Below are positions 11,201 to 20,834 of a stretch of DNA of 64,000 bases, one piece after another. The DNA is taken from contig CAUBPS010000012.1 of the NCBI GenBank assembly GCA_958437935.1, forward strand, positions 18,522 to 82,521. The letters are read 5' to 3'. Position numbers and translations under genes: made by a program. The notes under the pieces are model-generated. The model did not search any database. It saw only the letters and a list, made by a program, of their open reading frames with translations, and was not told the DNA's origin. How positions within the stretch are numbered: the stretch's first letter is position 1; every line of letters starts with the position of its first letter. The stretch is from an uncultured Collinsella sp. Lineage in GTDB: Bacteria > Actinomycetota > Coriobacteriia > Coriobacteriales > Coriobacteriaceae.

Positions 11201-12163
11201 GTGGCAGCAGAGACGCCTTGCTCGGTCCTCTATAACGATATTCGCTCGTTCGGCGGTCTTAAACATCTCGAGATCGCCCGAATGCTCATCAATGGAAACT
11301 CTTATCTCGGCAGCACCCTGCTCGAGAAATGCTCTTCCAACCGCTCGTATCTCACCCGTTACATCGTCCATCGCAAGCCTGACCAGTGCGCGCCCGCCAT
11401 CTACAGCGACTTTACCGTCACCACGCTCAACCTTTCCGCGGCAATCTGCAGCAAGCTCGGCGGCGGCGAGTCCGCCTATCGGGCAATCGCCGAGCACTAT
11501 CGCGGTCCGGCCGCCGACGAAATGATGTCGGCTCTCGCCAGCTACAAGCTGGACAGCCGCCTATATGCAAATGCCCTCAATCGCATCGACAACTTTGACG
11601 GCAATGCCGTGCGCGAAAAAAGCACGCTCTTCTTGATGCTCTTTGTGGCAACGGGGGCGCTCGCCGATCCCGTTCAGGGCGTGGCCACCGTCGAGCGCTT
11701 TTGCGACAGCAAGACGGGCGGGCACTTTGGCACCACCGAAACTACCGTCGGACGTGGCTTTATGAGCAGCCTGGAGCAGCCGCACGCCGTCGCTCCCAAC
11801 CTCGGTCTGCTCAGAACCCATGCCGATAACTGCGCCGACATGCAAATCCATCCCCTCACACGCGATCCGCGCGGCACCGTGATTGGTTCTTTGCCCAAAA
11901 CCTCGCCCAGCATCACCGATGTAGGCGCCGACGCCTCGCGCGAGCATCTTCGCATTTGGCTCGAGGGTGAGCACTGGTACGCCCAGGGCCTTGGATCGAC
12001 CAACGGCACAGTGCTCGAATCGGGCGCGGGCGACGGCGATATTGTGATTGAGCCGCCGCGCGACCAACGCGAGCCCGGCAAAGTCTATCCCCCCGTGGAA
12101 ATCGCCAACAGCGACAGGCTCCATCTGGGTCTCTACACGACATTCCTTGTCATTGTGGACTAG
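11201..12163 (+). CDS. FHA-domain protein
   Basis: About 320 residues. The C-terminal third is a forkhead-associated domain: VIGSLPKTSPSITD, SREHLRIWLE and GLGSTNGT, with the Ser/His/Asn residues that read phosphothreonine. The N-terminal ~200 residues form an alpha-helical domain that I do not recognise. The GTG at 11,201 has AAAGGAGGT 4 bases upstream, which decides against the longer frame beginning at 11,006. A membrane Ser/Thr kinase follows 171 bases later on the same strand, so this is a plausible substrate or phospho-reader of that kinase (inference from position). Confidence 0.85.
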   Translation: MAAETPCSVLYNDIRSFGGLKHLEIARMLINGNSYLGSTLLEKCSSNRSYLTRYIVHRKPDQCAPAIYSDFTVTTLNLSAAICSKLGGGESAYRAIAEHYRGPAADEMMSALASYKLDSRLYANALNRIDNFDGNAVREKSTLFLMLFVATGALADPVQGVATVERFCDSKTGGHFGTTETTVGRGFMSSLEQPHAVAPNLGLLRTHADNCADMQIHPLTRDPRGTVIGSLPKTSPSITDVGADASREHLRIWLEGEHWYAQGLGSTNGTVLESGAGDGDIVIEPPRDQREPGKVYPPVEIANSDRLHLGLYTTFLVIVD

Positions 12164-12334
12164 CACGGACAGCGATCGGAAGACGGTCGCCGTCCGTCTT
12201 GCGTCTTCTGCCTTCTGCGTCGTAAACGACAATGCTCAGCGGTATACGTGGGCAGTGCGACTATCATGGTACTTTACCGATATCCGCACTGCTCGCGTAT
12301 ACGTGCGGCAACCCATGCCAGACAAAGGAACGCC

Positions 12335-14419
12335 ATGGATACTACCGATAGCGCCTATGGCGACAAACTCGTCCGTCTCGATACGTTCGATACCGCCGTG
12401 GCGGTCGACCCCAGCGCCGAGGACGACGCCAAACGCCGGTTTATGACACTTATTCTCCAGACGGCCCACCGCAACAACGGCAACATCGGGCACGTGCTGC
12501 GCGCGACCAACACGAGCGGCGAGGTCTTTGCCGTCAAGCTGCTCAAGGACAACGTCATTCTCTCTGGCCAAGCCCCCGACCGCTCCGCCGAGCAATCGGC
12601 CGCGCACCTGGCCAACACCGCTGCGCTGTTTGAGGAGTACCGTCATCTGTGTACCGTCTCGCACCTGCGCGGATTTCCGCGCGTCTATGGCTACGGATCG
12701 TGCGAGGATGACCCGCTCATCCTCATGGAGTGGGTCGAGGGCACCTCACTCAAGCAGGCGCTGCCCCTGCTTCCTCACGACGCCTCGGGCGGGCTGACCA
12801 CCCAGATGGTCGCCGCCGTCGGAAACGCCGTGCTTCGTGCGCTCTTGATGACCCAAGGCCTCGTGAATCCGGTCGTCCATCGCGACCTTTCGCCTGCCAA
12901 TATCATGTTCCGCACCACCAGCCGAACGCTCGAGCAGCAGATTGCCGATTGCTCCTTTGACCCCTGCCTCATCGACATGGGCTCCGCGACCATGGCTCTC
13001 GGCGACGACACGATCACCCGGCGCGCCGACATCTGGCGCTTTGCCACGCCCGCATACGCCGCGCCCGAGATGCTCACGCAGGATATCGAAGGCATCGCGG
13101 CCCTTCGCCGTTCGCCGGCAATCGACGTCTATGCGCTTTCGAGCATTCTGTACCAGCTCTACAGCGGTCGCAAACCGTTTGACTTTGAGTCGACGGACGC
13201 CGCTGCAACCGGCTCGTTCTATCTCGTAAAGACCAAGACCAAGCCGGCACCGCTCGAGCCGCGCTGCGAGGGCGATGAAGCGCTCGTCCAAATCATCATG
13301 AAGGGTCTCTCAGTCGAGCAGTGCGATCGTCCCACCGAGCAGCAGATGCTCGAGGTGCTCTCGGCATACCTCACCGATGCCGAATCCGAGGGCCGCGAAG
13401 GCACAGGAGACGAGGCCGCGATTGATATCGATTCTGGCACGCACCTTAAGGTCGACGTCGCCGGCGAGCGCGCACGAGAGATCCTGAATCAGGCCCGTCA
13501 CGATGCCATGACCCGCCGCCGCTTTATTATCGGCGGCGCTATCGCAGCCGTTGCGGGGCTCAGCGTTATCGGGGCGGCAACCCATGGCTTTGGCATCCCC
13601 GACTACCTTGACGGCATCCGCGGTTCACTTGACGACTACACCTGGGATCAGCTGCAGGAGATTTCGCTCAAGATTAAGGCCGCCGAGGCCCGTAGCGAGG
13701 CACGCGAGATTGCCAAGCGCTATCATCTGCTCGATGCCGATGGGCATATCCCCTATCCGTGTACCAAGCGTGTCACGCTCACCAACGGGCTGCAGGTTGG
13801 CGCGCAGCTTGTGGGCATCCGCCACGATGAGCTTCTGGACGGGACGGGCAAGGCCGGACTAACGTTTATGTTCGATGCGGGTATTGCCGAGCGCAACGCT
13901 GCGGCTGAACCGCCGAGCGCCGGCTGGGCAGATTGCGAGCTGCGGGAATGGCTCAACGGCGACGGCCTTAAGCTGCTGCCCAACGAGTTGCGCGCACTCA
14001 TTAAAGGGGTCAAGAAGGTCTCGAACAATGTGGGCGCCGCCAACAGCGCATCGTGCCTGAGCGAGTTGCCCGCAACCCTTTGGCTGCCCGCCATGGTCGA
14101 GCTATGCGGTACGCAACCGCCCGATTCGTTTACCGAGGGCTATCACTACCTGGCAGACATCTACAACGGCGAGGGCAAGGAGTATCAGCTCTTCCGCGAG
14201 CTCAAGGTGAGCCCGTATTCCACGAACGAGACGATGGTCCGCCAGTGGAAGGGCAAGGACACCTGTTGGTGGGAGCGCACGGTGAGCCCCGACACATCGG
14301 AGAGCGAAGGCACGCTCTATATGAACCGCGTGGGGCACGACGGCGACGTCTTTACGTACGCAACGCCTGCGGAAAAGCCAAACAAGCTAACCTGTGTGAT
14401 CCCCGGGTTCTGTATCTAG
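12335..14419 (+). CDS. Membrane Ser/Thr protein kinase with C-terminal DUF6273-like domain
   Basis: About 694 residues. The kinase domain (~40-350) shows VFAVKLLKD (ATP-binding Lys), ILMEWVEGTS (hinge), VVHRDLSPANIMF (catalytic loop), LIDMGSA in place of DFG, and AAPEM (APE). A single membrane helix (IGGAIAAVAGLSVIGAA) follows near residue 395. The outer ~270 residues resemble the DUF6273 domain (WADCELREWLNG). The ATG at 12,335 has AAAGGA upstream. The layout suggests an extracytoplasmic sensor linked to a cytoplasmic kinase; the upstream FHA gene is the likely partner. The DMG variant of DFG keeps the metal-binding Asp, so activity is expected. Confidence 0.85.
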   Translation: MDTTDSAYGDKLVRLDTFDTAVAVDPSAEDDAKRRFMTLILQTAHRNNGNIGHVLRATNTSGEVFAVKLLKDNVILSGQAPDRSAEQSAAHLANTAALFEEYRHLCTVSHLRGFPRVYGYGSCEDDPLILMEWVEGTSLKQALPLLPHDASGGLTTQMVAAVGNAVLRALLMTQGLVNPVVHRDLSPANIMFRTTSRTLEQQIADCSFDPCLIDMGSATMALGDDTITRRADIWRFATPAYAAPEMLTQDIEGIAALRRSPAIDVYALSSILYQLYSGRKPFDFESTDAAATGSFYLVKTKTKPAPLEPRCEGDEALVQIIMKGLSVEQCDRPTEQQMLEVLSAYLTDAESEGREGTGDEAAIDIDSGTHLKVDVAGERAREILNQARHDAMTRRRFIIGGAIAAVAGLSVIGAATHGFGIPDYLDGIRGSLDDYTWDQLQEISLKIKAAEARSEAREIAKRYHLLDADGHIPYPCTKRVTLTNGLQVGAQLVGIRHDELLDGTGKAGLTFMFDAGIAERNAAAEPPSAGWADCELREWLNGDGLKLLPNELRALIKGVKKVSNNVGAANSASCLSELPATLWLPAMVELCGTQPPDSFTEGYHYLADIYNGEGKEYQLFRELKVSPYSTNETMVRQWKGKDTCWWERTVSPDTSESEGTLYMNRVGHDGDVFTYATPAEKPNKLTCVIPGFCI

Positions 14420-14460
14420 GCGGCGGGCGTCTTGCCGCGACGGGACCCCTCCCCGGCAAT

Positions 14461-14520
14461 TGTCTCGATCTGTAACAGTTAGAGGTCATTTTCCCTGCTA
14501 GATGTTACAGATTGAGATGA
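14461..14520. repeat. Intergenic inverted repeat, family B, copy 2
   Basis: TGTCTCGATCTGTAACA and TGTTACAGATTGAGATGA form the arms. It lies 42 bases after the kinase stop and upstream of the copper operon promoter. Confidence 0.85.
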
Positions 14521-14591
14521 TTGGTTGGGACGGTCCATCGGCCAACCATCCATCCTCATCTGTAACGAAATCTCATATATTATTTCTGTAC

Positions 14592-14622
14592 TGGACACCC
14601 CCAGGGGGTATGGGTGTATAGT
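14592..14622 (+). promoter_or_regulatory. Copper-responsive promoter with G/C-tract operator
   Basis: TGGACA (14,592-14,597) and TATAGT (14,617-14,622) are 19 bases apart. The spacer is the dyad ACCCCCAGGGGGT followed by ATGGGTGT. C/G-tract palindromes overlapping the promoter are typical CsoR operators, and a CsoR-family gene ends this operon. The unusually long spacer also recalls MerR/CueR promoters, but no MerR-type gene is present here. Confidence 0.65.
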
Positions 14623-14669
14623 ATCGGCAGGTTAACAATTCCAATACCGAACCACAGAAAGGAGAAGCC

Positions 14670-17009
14670 ATGGCTCAAGATAAATTCGATGTGGGCGGCA
14701 TGACGTGCGCCGCCTGCCAGGCGCACGTGGACCGTGCCGTGAGCAAACTCGACGGCGTCCAAAGCGTCGCGGTCAATCTGCTCGCCGGCTCTATGCTGGT
14801 GGACTACGACCCTGCGCAGGTCTCCCCCGACGACATCTGCACCGCTGTCGACCGCGCGGGCTACTCAGCCTCGCCCATCAGCACGGGCACCGACGCTGTC
14901 CAAAGCGGAAGTGCGCAAACCAGGTCCGGCGCCGCCCATATGGAGTCGCCGACCAAAAAGTTGGAGGCCGCCGCCTCTGCCATGCGCACCCGTCTCATCA
15001 TCTCAATCATCTTTCTCATTCCGCTGTTCTACATAGGCATGGGGCACATGCTCGGCTGGCCGCTGCCCAGCGTCTTCACCGACCACACCCACAGCATGAC
15101 GTTGGCGCTCACCGAGCTCGTCTTGCTCATCCCCATCGTCTACGTCAACGACGCGTACTTTATCAACGGCTTCAAGTCGCTCGTGCACGGCGCACCCACC
15201 ATGGACGCTCTCATCGCCGTCGGTGCCACCGCGTCGATCGCCTGGTCGCTCTACGCTATGTTCATCATGGCCGACCAGCTGGCCGCAGGTCAGGTGCACG
15301 AGGCCATGATGACGAGCATGGACAACCTGTATTTTGAGAGCGCCGGCACCATCCTGTCGCTCGTCACCGTGGGCAAATACCTCGAGACGCGCAGCAAGTC
15401 CAAGACCGGCGGCGCTATCGAGGCGCTCATCGACTTAGCACCCAAGACCGCGACCGTCGTGGCAGAGGACGGCAGCGAGGCCACCGTCGACGTCGATACC
15501 ATTCTGCCCGGCCAGGTGCTGCGTGTGCGCCCCGGCGAGTCCATCCCTGTCGATGGCGTGGTGCTCGAGGGCAGCTCGGCCGTGGACGAGAGCGCGCTCA
15601 CCGGCGAGTCCATCCCCGTGGAAAAGACCGCCGGCGACACCGTCAACGCCGCCACTGTCAACCGCACCGGCTCGTTTACCTTCCGTGCCACACGCGTGGG
15701 CGCCGACACGTCGCTCGCCAAGATTATCCAGCTCGTCGAGGACGCCAACGCCACCAAGGCGCCTATCGCCCGCATGGCCGACAAAGTCGCCGGCGTGTTC
15801 GTGCCCGTGGTGCTCGTGATCTCGGCTGTGACCTTTGCGGCGTGGATGGCACTGACCGGCAGCATAAACGAGGCGCTCACCTCCGCCGTGGCCGTACTGA
15901 TGATCAGCTGTCCGTGCGCATTGGGTCTGGCCACGCCCGTCGCCATTATGGTCGGCACCGGCAAGGGCGCCGAGATGGGCATTCTGTTCAAGAGCGCCGA
16001 GGCGCTGGAGAATCTGCGCAGCGTGGGCACCGTGGTGCTCGATAAGACGGGAACGGTCACTCGCGGCAAGCCTGCCGTGACCGATATCGTGGTAGCCACG
16101 CGTGCCGACGGATCGCCCGCCATGAGCGAAAAGGCGCTGCTCAAGCTGGCCGCTGCGCTGGAGCGCTCAAGCGAGCACCCGCTGGCCGAGGCGATTATGG
16201 CCGAGTGCGAGGCGCGCGGAATCGTCGCACGCATGGTCGAGGACTTTGCCGCCGTGCCCGGGCGAGGCGTTACGGCACGCGAGGGGCAGAATGTCATCGC
16301 CGCCGGCAACGTGCGTCTGATGGACGAGCTGGGCGTGAAGGTTCCCGCCGGCCTTGCCGAACAGTTCGCGGCCGAGGGCAAGACGCCGCTGTTCTTTGCC
16401 AAGAACAGCGAGCTTGTCGGCACCATCGCCGTGGCGGACGAGGTCAAGGAGACGAGCGCCGGGGCCATCGCCGCACTGCGCTCGCTTGGCGTCGACGTGC
16501 GCATGCTCACCGGCGACAACCGCGCGACAGCCGAAGCGATCGCCCGCCGCGTGGGACTGAGCAGCGAGCAGGTCATCGCCGACGTCCTCCCCGCCGACAA
16601 GGAACGCCACGTGCGCGAGCTGCAGGATGCGGGCAGCAAGGTCGCCATGGTGGGCGACGGCATCAACGACTCCCCCGCCCTGGCGCGCGCCGACGTGGGC
16701 CTTGCCATCGGTACCGGCGCCGACATCGCCAAAGAAGGGGCAGATGTGGTTCTCATGCGCAGCGACCTCATGGACGTCGCCCGTGCCATCGAGCTGTCGC
16801 GCGCCACAATTCGCAACATCAAGCAGGACCTGTTCTGGGCGCTGTTCTACAACGGCATCGGCATTCCGCTGGCGGCGGGCGTGTTCTTCCCCCTCACCGG
16901 TTGGCAGCTCTCGCCCATGTTTGGCGCCGCGGCGATGAGCCTGTCGAGCGTATGTGTCGTGTCCAATGCCCTGCGCCTGAAATCCTTTAAACCCAAAGTG
17001 GCAAAATAA
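14670..17009 (+). CDS. copA: Copper-exporting P1B-type ATPase
   Basis: 779 residues. A heavy-metal-associated domain at the N-terminus carries GGMTCAACQAHVD. Eight membrane helices are predicted, with the transport motif CPCALGLATPVA, the phosphorylation site DKTGTVTRGKP, the nucleotide-domain motif SSEHPLAEA and the hinge GDGINDSPALA. The CPC motif marks the Cu(I)-ATPase subgroup. AAAGGAG stands before the ATG. It is the first gene of a copper detoxification operon with a chaperone-like protein and CsoR, and would export Cu(I) across the cytoplasmic membrane. Confidence 0.95.
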   Translation: MAQDKFDVGGMTCAACQAHVDRAVSKLDGVQSVAVNLLAGSMLVDYDPAQVSPDDICTAVDRAGYSASPISTGTDAVQSGSAQTRSGAAHMESPTKKLEAAASAMRTRLIISIIFLIPLFYIGMGHMLGWPLPSVFTDHTHSMTLALTELVLLIPIVYVNDAYFINGFKSLVHGAPTMDALIAVGATASIAWSLYAMFIMADQLAAGQVHEAMMTSMDNLYFESAGTILSLVTVGKYLETRSKSKTGGAIEALIDLAPKTATVVAEDGSEATVDVDTILPGQVLRVRPGESIPVDGVVLEGSSAVDESALTGESIPVEKTAGDTVNAATVNRTGSFTFRATRVGADTSLAKIIQLVEDANATKAPIARMADKVAGVFVPVVLVISAVTFAAWMALTGSINEALTSAVAVLMISCPCALGLATPVAIMVGTGKGAEMGILFKSAEALENLRSVGTVVLDKTGTVTRGKPAVTDIVVATRADGSPAMSEKALLKLAAALERSSEHPLAEAIMAECEARGIVARMVEDFAAVPGRGVTAREGQNVIAAGNVRLMDELGVKVPAGLAEQFAAEGKTPLFFAKNSELVGTIAVADEVKETSAGAIAALRSLGVDVRMLTGDNRATAEAIARRVGLSSEQVIADVLPADKERHVRELQDAGSKVAMVGDGINDSPALARADVGLAIGTGADIAKEGADVVLMRSDLMDVARAIELSRATIRNIKQDLFWALFYNGIGIPLAAGVFFPLTGWQLSPMFGAAAMSLSSVCVVSNALRLKSFKPKVAK

Positions 17010-17156
17010 GCTCACCATTAAGTCCATTTAGAACGGGTTTTCCAGGTGCCCGAGATTGACCTGAAAGAGGGGCGACGCGTACTTTGGTACGCGAGCGACG
17101 GCTTGAAGGTCAAGGTCGGGTGCCTGGGAAAGCCGACACAACAGAGAGGAATATCC

Positions 17157-17378
17157 ATGCGTTACACAATCAAGACTTCCGGCCTCATGTGCGGCCATTG
17201 CGATGCCACCGTCGAGACCGCGCTGCTCAACGTGGTCGGCGTGACCGACGCCGATGCCGATCACGAGACTCAGACCGTACAGGTGGAGTGCGCCGACACC
17301 GTGACCGCTGAACAGCTCACCGCCGCCGTCGAGGGCGCCGGCGAGAAGTTCCACGCCCTTTCGGTGACCGCCGCATAG
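17157..17378 (+). CDS. CopZ-like heavy-metal-associated domain protein
   Basis: 73 residues forming one HMA ferredoxin-like fold with the metal site LMCGHCDATVE. The ATG at 17,157 follows AGAGAGGA; the longer open frame lacks a ribosome-binding site. Proteins of this kind carry Cu(I) to CopA. It follows copA by 147 bases; that gap holds no gene. Confidence 0.85.
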   Translation: MRYTIKTSGLMCGHCDATVETALLNVVGVTDADADHETQTVQVECADTVTAEQLTAAVEGAGEKFHALSVTAA

Positions 17379-17404
17379 CAGTCGCTGCCTACTGAATCCT
17401 CAGA

Positions 17405-17471
17405 AGTTGCGGTGAAATACGGACTGTTGTGCCGCCCTAGGCCTTTAAACGGTCCGTATTTCACCGCAACT
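17405..17471. repeat. Intergenic inverted repeat, family C, copy 1
   Basis: AGTTGCGGTGAAATACGGAC faces GTCCGTATTTCACCGCAACT, a perfect 20-base arm, over a 27-base centre. It lies between the CopZ-like gene and csoR. Relatives are at 30,874 and 40,108. Confidence 0.88.
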
Positions 17472-17513
17472 GACGGGGACATCCGGAAGATCGACCAGAA
17501 ACGAGGACCCGAC

Positions 17514-17786
17514 ATGATGGCAGACCATAAATCGGTGACCCGCATGCTCAAGACGGCACGCGGCCAGATCGACGGCATCTTGCGGATGGTCGAGGAGGAC
17601 CGTTACTGCGTCGATATTTCCACGCAGCTCATGGCAACGCAGGCGCTCCTCGCGCGCATTAACGCCGACGTGCTCAAGGCGCATATCGAGGGCTGCGTGA
17701 CTTCGGCAATCGAATCGGGCGACGAAGACCTCAAAGCCGCCAAGCTCGCCGAAATCGAACGCGTCGTCGACAAGCTCTCCAAGTAA
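17514..17786 (+). CDS. csoR: CsoR-family copper-sensing repressor
   Basis: 90 residues, all-helical DUF156/CsoR family. The Cu(I) ligands are visible as Cys in RYCVDIST and His/Cys in KAHIEGCV. The N-terminus KSVTRMLKTARGQIDGILRMV is the usual DNA-contact helix. ATG 17,514 has GAGGA upstream. It probably represses the promoter at 14,592-14,622 until copper binds. Confidence 0.9.
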   Translation: MMADHKSVTRMLKTARGQIDGILRMVEEDRYCVDISTQLMATQALLARINADVLKAHIEGCVTSAIESGDEDLKAAKLAEIERVVDKLSK

Positions 17787-17790
17787 TAGG

Positions 17791-17880
17791 GGCATTGGGG
17801 ACAGATTTCTTTGCACCGTCTTGGTATTCCGGGGACAGGTATGTTTGCACCACATTGGTGCAGATTAACCTGTCCCCCTT
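17791..17880. repeat. Intergenic repeat, family A, double copy
   Basis: GGGGACAGATTTCTTTGCACC is followed by GGGGACAGGTATGTTTGCAC and then the inverted arm GGTGCAGATTAACCTGTCCC. It occupies nearly the whole gap between csoR and the next gene. Confidence 0.8.
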
Positions 17881-17932
17881 GCTCTAAATCGGGTATAAAG
17901 GCGTGCAGCATATCGAACGAAAGGCAATTTGC

Positions 17933-18406
17933 ATGAATGACTTTATGAAGGGTCGCAATGGTGCCGATGAACTCACCATCGTGATGGGTTTTGCCGGCAT
18001 CGTCATCGCGATGATCGGATCGATAGCCCGCATCCAGTGGCTCAGCTGGATTGCCATCGCCGTAATCGTGATTGGCGTGCTGCGCGGCCTGTCCAAAAAT
18101 ATCGACGCACGTCACAAGGAGAACGAGGCCTTTGTCGCCGCGACTGCAAACGTACCCGGCTTGGGCAAGTTTGTAGCTAGCTTGGGCGGCGGAGCTGCAG
18201 CGGCCAACGCCTCGCGCGCAGCCGGTACTAGCAAGGAAGACTTTGAACGTGCCAAGCGCACAGCCAAGAAGATGTGGAAGGGCCGCAAGACCACGGCCTA
18301 TCTTAAGTGCCCCAACTGCGGCCAGATGCTCTCCGTTCCCAAGGGCAAAGGCAAGATCCGCGTCACCTGCCCCAAGTGCCATGCCAAGATGGAGACGCGC
18401 TCATAG
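17933..18406 (+). CDS. Membrane protein with C-terminal zinc ribbon
   Basis: 157 residues. Two hydrophobic helices lie at ~17-55 (TIVMGFAGIVIAMIGSIA and WIAIAVIVIGVLRGL). A basic, Ala-rich middle follows, then a C-terminal zinc ribbon (CPNCGQ ... CPKCHAKM). The ATG at 17,933 has GAAAGG upstream. The protein would be anchored by its N-terminus with the ribbon probably cytoplasmic. Function is unknown; zinc-ribbon membrane proteins of this form are common in Actinobacteria. Confidence 0.75.
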   Translation: MNDFMKGRNGADELTIVMGFAGIVIAMIGSIARIQWLSWIAIAVIVIGVLRGLSKNIDARHKENEAFVAATANVPGLGKFVASLGGGAAAANASRAAGTSKEDFERAKRTAKKMWKGRKTTAYLKCPNCGQMLSVPKGKGKIRVTCPKCHAKMETRS

Positions 18407-18427
18407 CTGCCATACTATGGGACAAAT

Positions 18428-18464
18428 AAAAGCCGAGGCCTCGCACTGGGACCTCGGCTTTTTC
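18428..18464 (+). terminator. Rho-independent terminator
   Basis: AAAGCCGAGG and CCTCGGCTTTTT form the stem and T-tract, 22 bases after the zinc-ribbon gene. Confidence 0.9.
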
Positions 18465-18513
18465 TGATTATGACAAAAGGATTGTCCCTTTGTCGCATCG
18501 CCATATCGCGCGC

Positions 18514-19884
18514 TTACGCCACGCCATCGCGGGCAAGCTCCTCGGCCAACGCCTCGGCAGGCATGGCCATAATCGCGTCGAGCTCGGCGTCCACCTCGGG
18601 AATACGCTTCACCTTGAGCTTGCGCACCAGATCACCGCGACACATCACGTGCGTCGGATCACGCAGTGCGCACAGGTCATCGAGCGGGTTCTCGCGCGTC
18701 ACCAGAATATCGGCGGCCTTGCCGCACTCGATTGTGCCGGTCTCGCCGCCCAGCCCCAGCAGCTCGGCATTGACCTGCGTGGCCGTATGCAGCGCGAAAG
18801 CGTTGCCCACGCCGACATACTTGGCAAAATAGGCCACCTCACGCCACATGTCGTACTGCGTCACGAACGGGCAGCTCGAGTCCGTGCCAAGGCCCACCTT
18901 AACGCCAGCTTCCAGTGCGGCACGGGCGCTCTCGATGATGCCCGAGCACACGATGTCACCGTTCTTCTTTTGTGTATCGGTCGAATGGGTCTTTTCCGGG
19001 TCGAGCAATACAAACGGCAGCGCCGGGCTGATAGTGCAGGTAACGCTGGGCGCACGCCCCTCGAGCTGCGTGCCCGCGGCGCCGCGGTACAGTTCCAAGA
19101 TCTCGGGAGTCATCGGGGCACCGTGCTCGATCGTATCGACGCCGGCCTCAAGCGCGGCCTTCACGCCTTCGGTGCTCTCGACATGAGCCATAACCGGCAG
19201 GCCCACCTCGTGCGCCGCCTTGCACGCCGCCGCGGCAACCTCGACCGGCATACGCAGCACACCCGGCTCGCCCACCTCGGTAGCGTCGAACACGCCGCCC
19301 GTCACGAACAGCTTGATGACGTCGGCACCGCGCGCATACAGGTCGCGCACCTGTTCGGCTGCCTCGGCGGGACTGTTGGCCACCTGGGCGAACAAACCCG
19401 CACCATGGCCGCCCGGCACCGTGACACCCGTTCCCGGCGCCACCAGGCGAGGACCTTGATACTTGCCGGCATCGATAGCATCGCGCACGGCAAGATCGGC
19501 AAACAGCGGGTCGCCCGCGCCGCGCACCGTGGTCACGCCACTTGCCAGTTGTTGTTGGGCGCTGCCCTTAAGAATATGGCGCACGATGGCGCGCCCCACG
19601 GGATTATCGAGCTTCTTCATCAGCGCGCCCGCATCGCCCGCCGAAACCGGCTTGCCCGAACCGCACAGATGCACATGCATATTGATGAGGCCTGGCATGA
19701 GATACGCACCTGCCAGGTCGATAACCTCGGCACCCGCAGGCGCCTGCGCCACAGCACTCGGCCCCATCCACGTGATGACACCGCGCTCAACGGCCACGGC
19801 CATATCGGGCTGCGGCTCCATATGTTTCGAGCCATCCAGGACGGTCGCATTGATAAACAACGTGGAACGATCGGCAGACGCCAT
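18514..19884 (-). CDS. Metal-dependent amidohydrolase (imidazolonepropionase/prolidase-like)
   Basis: About 456 residues. The amidohydrolase signature is visible: INMHVHLCGSG (first metal HxH), MAHVESTEG, DTIEHGAPM and GLGTDSSCPF (catalytic Asp). The best-known relatives are Xaa-Pro dipeptidases and imidazolonepropionase-like enzymes; the real substrate cannot be deduced. ATG at 19,882-19,884 has GGGAGGAG 6 bases before it and is preferred to upstream in-frame starts. No signal peptide is visible. It stands alone, pointing at the terminator of the previous gene. Confidence 0.8.
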   Translation of the reverse strand: MASADRSTLFINATVLDGSKHMEPQPDMAVAVERGVITWMGPSAVAQAPAGAEVIDLAGAYLMPGLINMHVHLCGSGKPVSAGDAGALMKKLDNPVGRAIVRHILKGSAQQQLASGVTTVRGAGDPLFADLAVRDAIDAGKYQGPRLVAPGTGVTVPGGHGAGLFAQVANSPAEAAEQVRDLYARGADVIKLFVTGGVFDATEVGEPGVLRMPVEVAAAACKAAHEVGLPVMAHVESTEGVKAALEAGVDTIEHGAPMTPEILELYRGAAGTQLEGRAPSVTCTISPALPFVLLDPEKTHSTDTQKKNGDIVCSGIIESARAALEAGVKVGLGTDSSCPFVTQYDMWREVAYFAKYVGVGNAFALHTATQVNAELLGLGGETGTIECGKAADILVTRENPLDDLCALRDPTHVMCRGDLVRKLKVKRIPEVDAELDAIMAMPAEALAEELARDGVA

Positions 19885-20032
19885 ATCGAGCTCCTCCCTC
19901 ACGATTAACTTGAACATTTGTCCATTATCACCTAGTCCCGTTGGATTACTGCAGACGCATCGGTTAACGGAGGGAAGAGGGGATGTGGGGGACGGAATAC
20001 GTTGCAGTCCCACCCCAGCGACACCAGGGAAA

Positions 20033-20091
20033 TGTCTCGATCTGTAACAGTTACGGGCCCAAACAGCCGCCAAACGTTACAGATTGAGACA
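20033..20091. repeat. Intergenic inverted repeat, family B, copy 3
   Basis: TGTCTCGATCTGTAACAGTT and CGTTACAGATTGAGACA form the arms. It fills part of the gap between the amidohydrolase and the next gene. Confidence 0.85.
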
Positions 20092-20126
20092 AAGTCAGGG
20101 CAGCAGAGCGACACCAGTAACATCCC

Positions 20127-20834
20127 CTACTCCCACTCCTGCTCGTAGATGTTGAGCGACTTTACGTACCGCCCCTGGGCGCCCATGATGTCGCGGACCA
20201 GACGCAAGAAGAAACTGATGCACAAGGTGTCAAAGCCATCCTGCAGGTCCTCCGGATGCACCGCACCAGGCCCATCGACCGCCGTGTCACTCAGGCGTGC
20301 GATGTCATACAGATAGAGTTGTCCCGCCGTCAGCCAGACATCGTCGACGCAGGCGAGGCGCACCGCAATCGCGCCGTCGCTCCAATGCTCCTTTTGCACG
20401 ATATGCGGGTCGTAGACATCAAAGCGACGGTCGGTGCGCGTATCCTTCAGCGCAACCATGCCGTTCGCAGGATCCTTGTCCAAAATGCCAAAGCGCGAGA
20501 AATACTGTGTGTCGCGTACCTGCTCGAGCCGCTTGAGCGAGGCAGGCGAAAGCAATGTCGGCGGCTCTTCAACATACAGCTCGAGCAACGTCTTGCCATG
20601 GCGATAGGGGCGCTCGAAGAGCAGCCAATCGGTAAATGCCATGTTGTAGGCCATGATTTCGTTTTGCGAAGGCTCGGTGCAATAGCTGAGCCACGGGTCG
20701 ACAATGATCTCGAACTGTTCACGCGCCGGCTCCAAAAACTGGAACTTCCGCAGCATCCAAAAATGGGCCATGTCGGCAATATCGTTGCCGACGGCTTCGG
20801 CCAGCTGCGCTCGATCTAAAGCGTGATCAGTCAT
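20127..20834 (-). CDS. Hypothetical protein
   Basis: 235 residues with a good start (GAGGAGG before ATG at 20,832-20,834). No motif or family is recognised with certainty. The sequence is soluble and acidic, rich in Trp, Tyr and Asp (FTDWLLFERPYRHGKTLLEL). There is no signal peptide or membrane helix. Its coding frame looks sound, and a family of lineage-restricted proteins is likely. Confidence 0.7.
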   Translation of the reverse strand: MTDHALDRAQLAEAVGNDIADMAHFWMLRKFQFLEPAREQFEIIVDPWLSYCTEPSQNEIMAYNMAFTDWLLFERPYRHGKTLLELYVEEPPTLLSPASLKRLEQVRDTQYFSRFGILDKDPANGMVALKDTRTDRRFDVYDPHIVQKEHWSDGAIAVRLACVDDVWLTAGQLYLYDIARLSDTAVDGPGAVHPEDLQDGFDTLCISFFLRLVRDIMGAQGRYVKSLNIYEQEWE

